Positions 58,524-64,000 of a DNA stretch of 64,000 bases are shown one piece after another. Below the pieces are notes generated by a model. That model was not told the DNA's origin. It was given only the letters and a program-made list of their open reading frames with translations, and did not search any database. This stretch comes from GAS188 sp044445965 (GTDB lineage Bacteria; Pseudomonadota; Alphaproteobacteria; Rhizobiales; Beijerinckiaceae). Where the stretch lies: contig JBIOEJ010000001.1 of NCBI GenBank assembly GCA_044445965.1, forward strand, positions 53,264 to 117,263. Direction: 5' to 3'. How positions within the stretch are numbered: the stretch's first letter is position 1; every line of letters starts with the position of its first letter. The position numbers were made by a program, and so were the translations under genes.

Positions 58524-58546
58524 CCTCTCTCGCTTCGCGAGAGGGG
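58524..58546 (+). promoter_or_regulatory. Intercistronic hairpin rpoB-rpoC
   Basis: CCTCTCTCG (58524-58532) and CGAGAGGGG (58538-58546) form a 9 bp stem including one G-U pair with loop CTTCG. No U-tract follows, so it is more likely a processing or stability element than a terminator. Confidence 0.55.
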
Positions 58547-58610
58547 ACGACATCAGTTTTCCCGCTGCGGCCCGGCATGTCCGGCGCGGCTCAGATTTGA
58601 GGAGATGGCG

Positions 58611-62909
<4,299 letters not shown>

Positions 62910-62915
62910 ACACCT

Positions 62916-62940
62916 GCGGCAGGGAGGCATTCCCTGCCGC
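62916..62940 (+). terminator. rpoC terminator hairpin
   Basis: GCGGCAGGGA (62916-62925) and TCCCTGCCGC (62931-62940) form a perfect 10 bp stem with loop GGCAT, seven bases after the rpoC stop. No U-tract, so efficiency is uncertain; rpsL is 0.4 kb further. Confidence 0.7.
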
Positions 62941-62950
62941 CGGCTTCAAG

Positions 62951-62987
62951 TCTCGAATCTCGTGCCTCGATTGCGCGCGATTCGAGA
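62951..62987. repeat. Inverted repeat after rpoC
   Basis: TCTCGAATC (62951-62959) and GATTCGAGA (62979-62987) are perfect inverted arms with a 19-base loop. Both contain GANTC, the CcrM methylation site of alphaproteobacteria. Confidence 0.6.
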
Positions 62988-63000
62988 CCGCCGTCGACTC

Positions 63001-63036
63001 ATCCAATGTGATGCGAATTTCGGATCGCTGCACTGG
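63001..63036. repeat. Dispersed palindromic repeat, copy 2 (half element)
   Basis: ATCCAATGTGATGCGAATTT, then CGGATCGCTGCACTGG, is the inverse of 6886-6919 with one missing base. Only one arm of the hairpin seen at 6.9 kb is present. The rest of 62910-63352 contains a repeated CCGTTTGGCTT near 63294-63319 and no supported gene. Confidence 0.75.
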
Positions 63037-63352
63037 GGCGCAGCAACGGGTAAGGCTCGAAAATGGAGCCCTTCACAGCATTTAGCTGTTGACGTTTCGG
63101 AAATCGAACGTTAGAGCCGGCACAACGTTTTCGGCAGGTCGTGGACCTCGCCTGTTCGAGCGCGCCTCGCGCCCGATGCAAGAGCGTCCAAACACTGCCC
63201 ATCTGCGGTTGAGACAATCGATGATGGCATGACCGGGGTGACCTGGTCCTCTGCATTGGAAGGCGGACCTGATGCCCTGACGGGCAGATGGTCCGTTTGG
63301 CTTTGCGCCGTTTGGCTTCGTGCCATTCTTGGCGTCGTGATGGAAGGCGATC

Positions 63353-63724
<372 letters not shown>

Positions 63725-63843
63725 TCGGCCTCTTTGCGAAGATCCCCGGGCGAGGCGCAGCCGAGACTCGGGGAACTCGAAGCAACCAAGGCGTGGATGG
63801 CCCGACCGGCCATGCGAAAGAGACGGAAGACGGAGCCGATCAA

Positions 63844-64000
63844 ATGTCCCGGCGTCACAGTGCCGAAAAGCGCGAATTCGTTCCCGATGCCAAATACGGG
63901 GACCTCGTCGTCGCGAAATTCATGAACTCGATCATGTACGAGGGCAAGAAGTCGGTCGCCGAGTCGATCGTCTACGGCGCCTTCGACCAGATCGAGCAGA
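63844..64000 (+). CDS. rpsG: 30S ribosomal protein S7 (cut by window end)
   Basis: From ATG 63844 the frame reads MSRRHSAEKREFVPDAKYGD, then LVVAKFMNSIMYEGKKSVAE, and stays open to the last base, covering the first 52 of about 156 residues. These match S7 N-termini closely. It is 119 bp after rpsL in the usual str order. Confidence 0.96.
   Translation, partial: MSRRHSAEKREFVPDAKYGDLVVAKFMNSIMYEGKKSVAESIVYGAFDQIEQ

Overview
The window is a 64 kb piece of a GC-rich alphaproteobacterial chromosome. The rplJ-rplL-rpoB-rpoC-rpsL-rpsG block, an mdh-sucC-sucD-sucA operon, a FrcBCA-type sugar importer, DUF2312/GapR-like sequences, BA14K-type secreted proteins and an MntR/MntH pair together point to Hyphomicrobiales (Rhizobiales). 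The family cannot be fixed from sequence alone; a Beijerinckiaceae-like or related lineage is a guess.

Layout. (1) 0-9.8 kb: manganese uptake (mntH, divergent mntR with two MntR-box-like operators between them), an OprB-type porin, an MFS exporter coupled to a membrane-anchored TAXI-type binding protein, two palindromic repeats, a GYF-domain exported protein, a DUF2312 (gapR-like) gene broken by an in-frame stop, and a BA14K-family gene. (2) 10.4-25.4 kb: a catabolic block with an RraA-family aldolase/decarboxylase, a 3-hydroxyisobutyrate-dehydrogenase-like enzyme, a relic of a PdxA-like gene, a Zn alcohol dehydrogenase, a family III CoA-transferase, a HpcH/CitE CoA-lyase, a LysR regulator, a complete sugar ABC importer, a GntR/FCD regulator, a cytoplasmic apiosidase-like (DUF4038) glycosidase and a fuconolactonase-type amidohydrolase. 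A repeated GTAATTAC motif lies in three of its promoter regions. Broken copies of the gapR-like and BA14K genes lie at its two edges. (3) 25.6-28.1 kb: small exported proteins and a 0.77 kb segment with a GFA-family gene between tRNA-Lys(UUU) and a displaced 55 bp copy of the tRNA 3' half. (4) 28.3-33.7 kb: a tightly overlapping operon (SDR, MarR, enoyl-CoA hydratase, acyl-CoA dehydrogenase, aminobenzoate-type CoA ligase, RidA-like) for an aromatic or related acid handled as its CoA thioester. (5) 33.9-40.2 kb: a four-helix membrane protein with a collagen-like loop, a ROK regulator divergent from a FrcBCA-type importer, and a GNAT. (6) 40.2-52.2 kb: TCA-cycle genes. mdh, sucC, sucD and sucA run leftward while sucB and lpd run rightward, with trpS and a methyltransferase between them. 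An antitoxin-like ORF sits between sucC and sucD. (7) 53.0-64.0 kb: rplJL, rpoBC, rpsL and the start of rpsG, which is cut by the window end.

The most novel-looking part is the 10.4-25.4 kb block. It carries a transporter, an intracellular glycosidase, oxidation and lactone-opening steps, then CoA activation and C-C cleavage, under a possible shared regulator. This does not match a pathway I can name. All family assignments come from reading motifs; no database search was possible.
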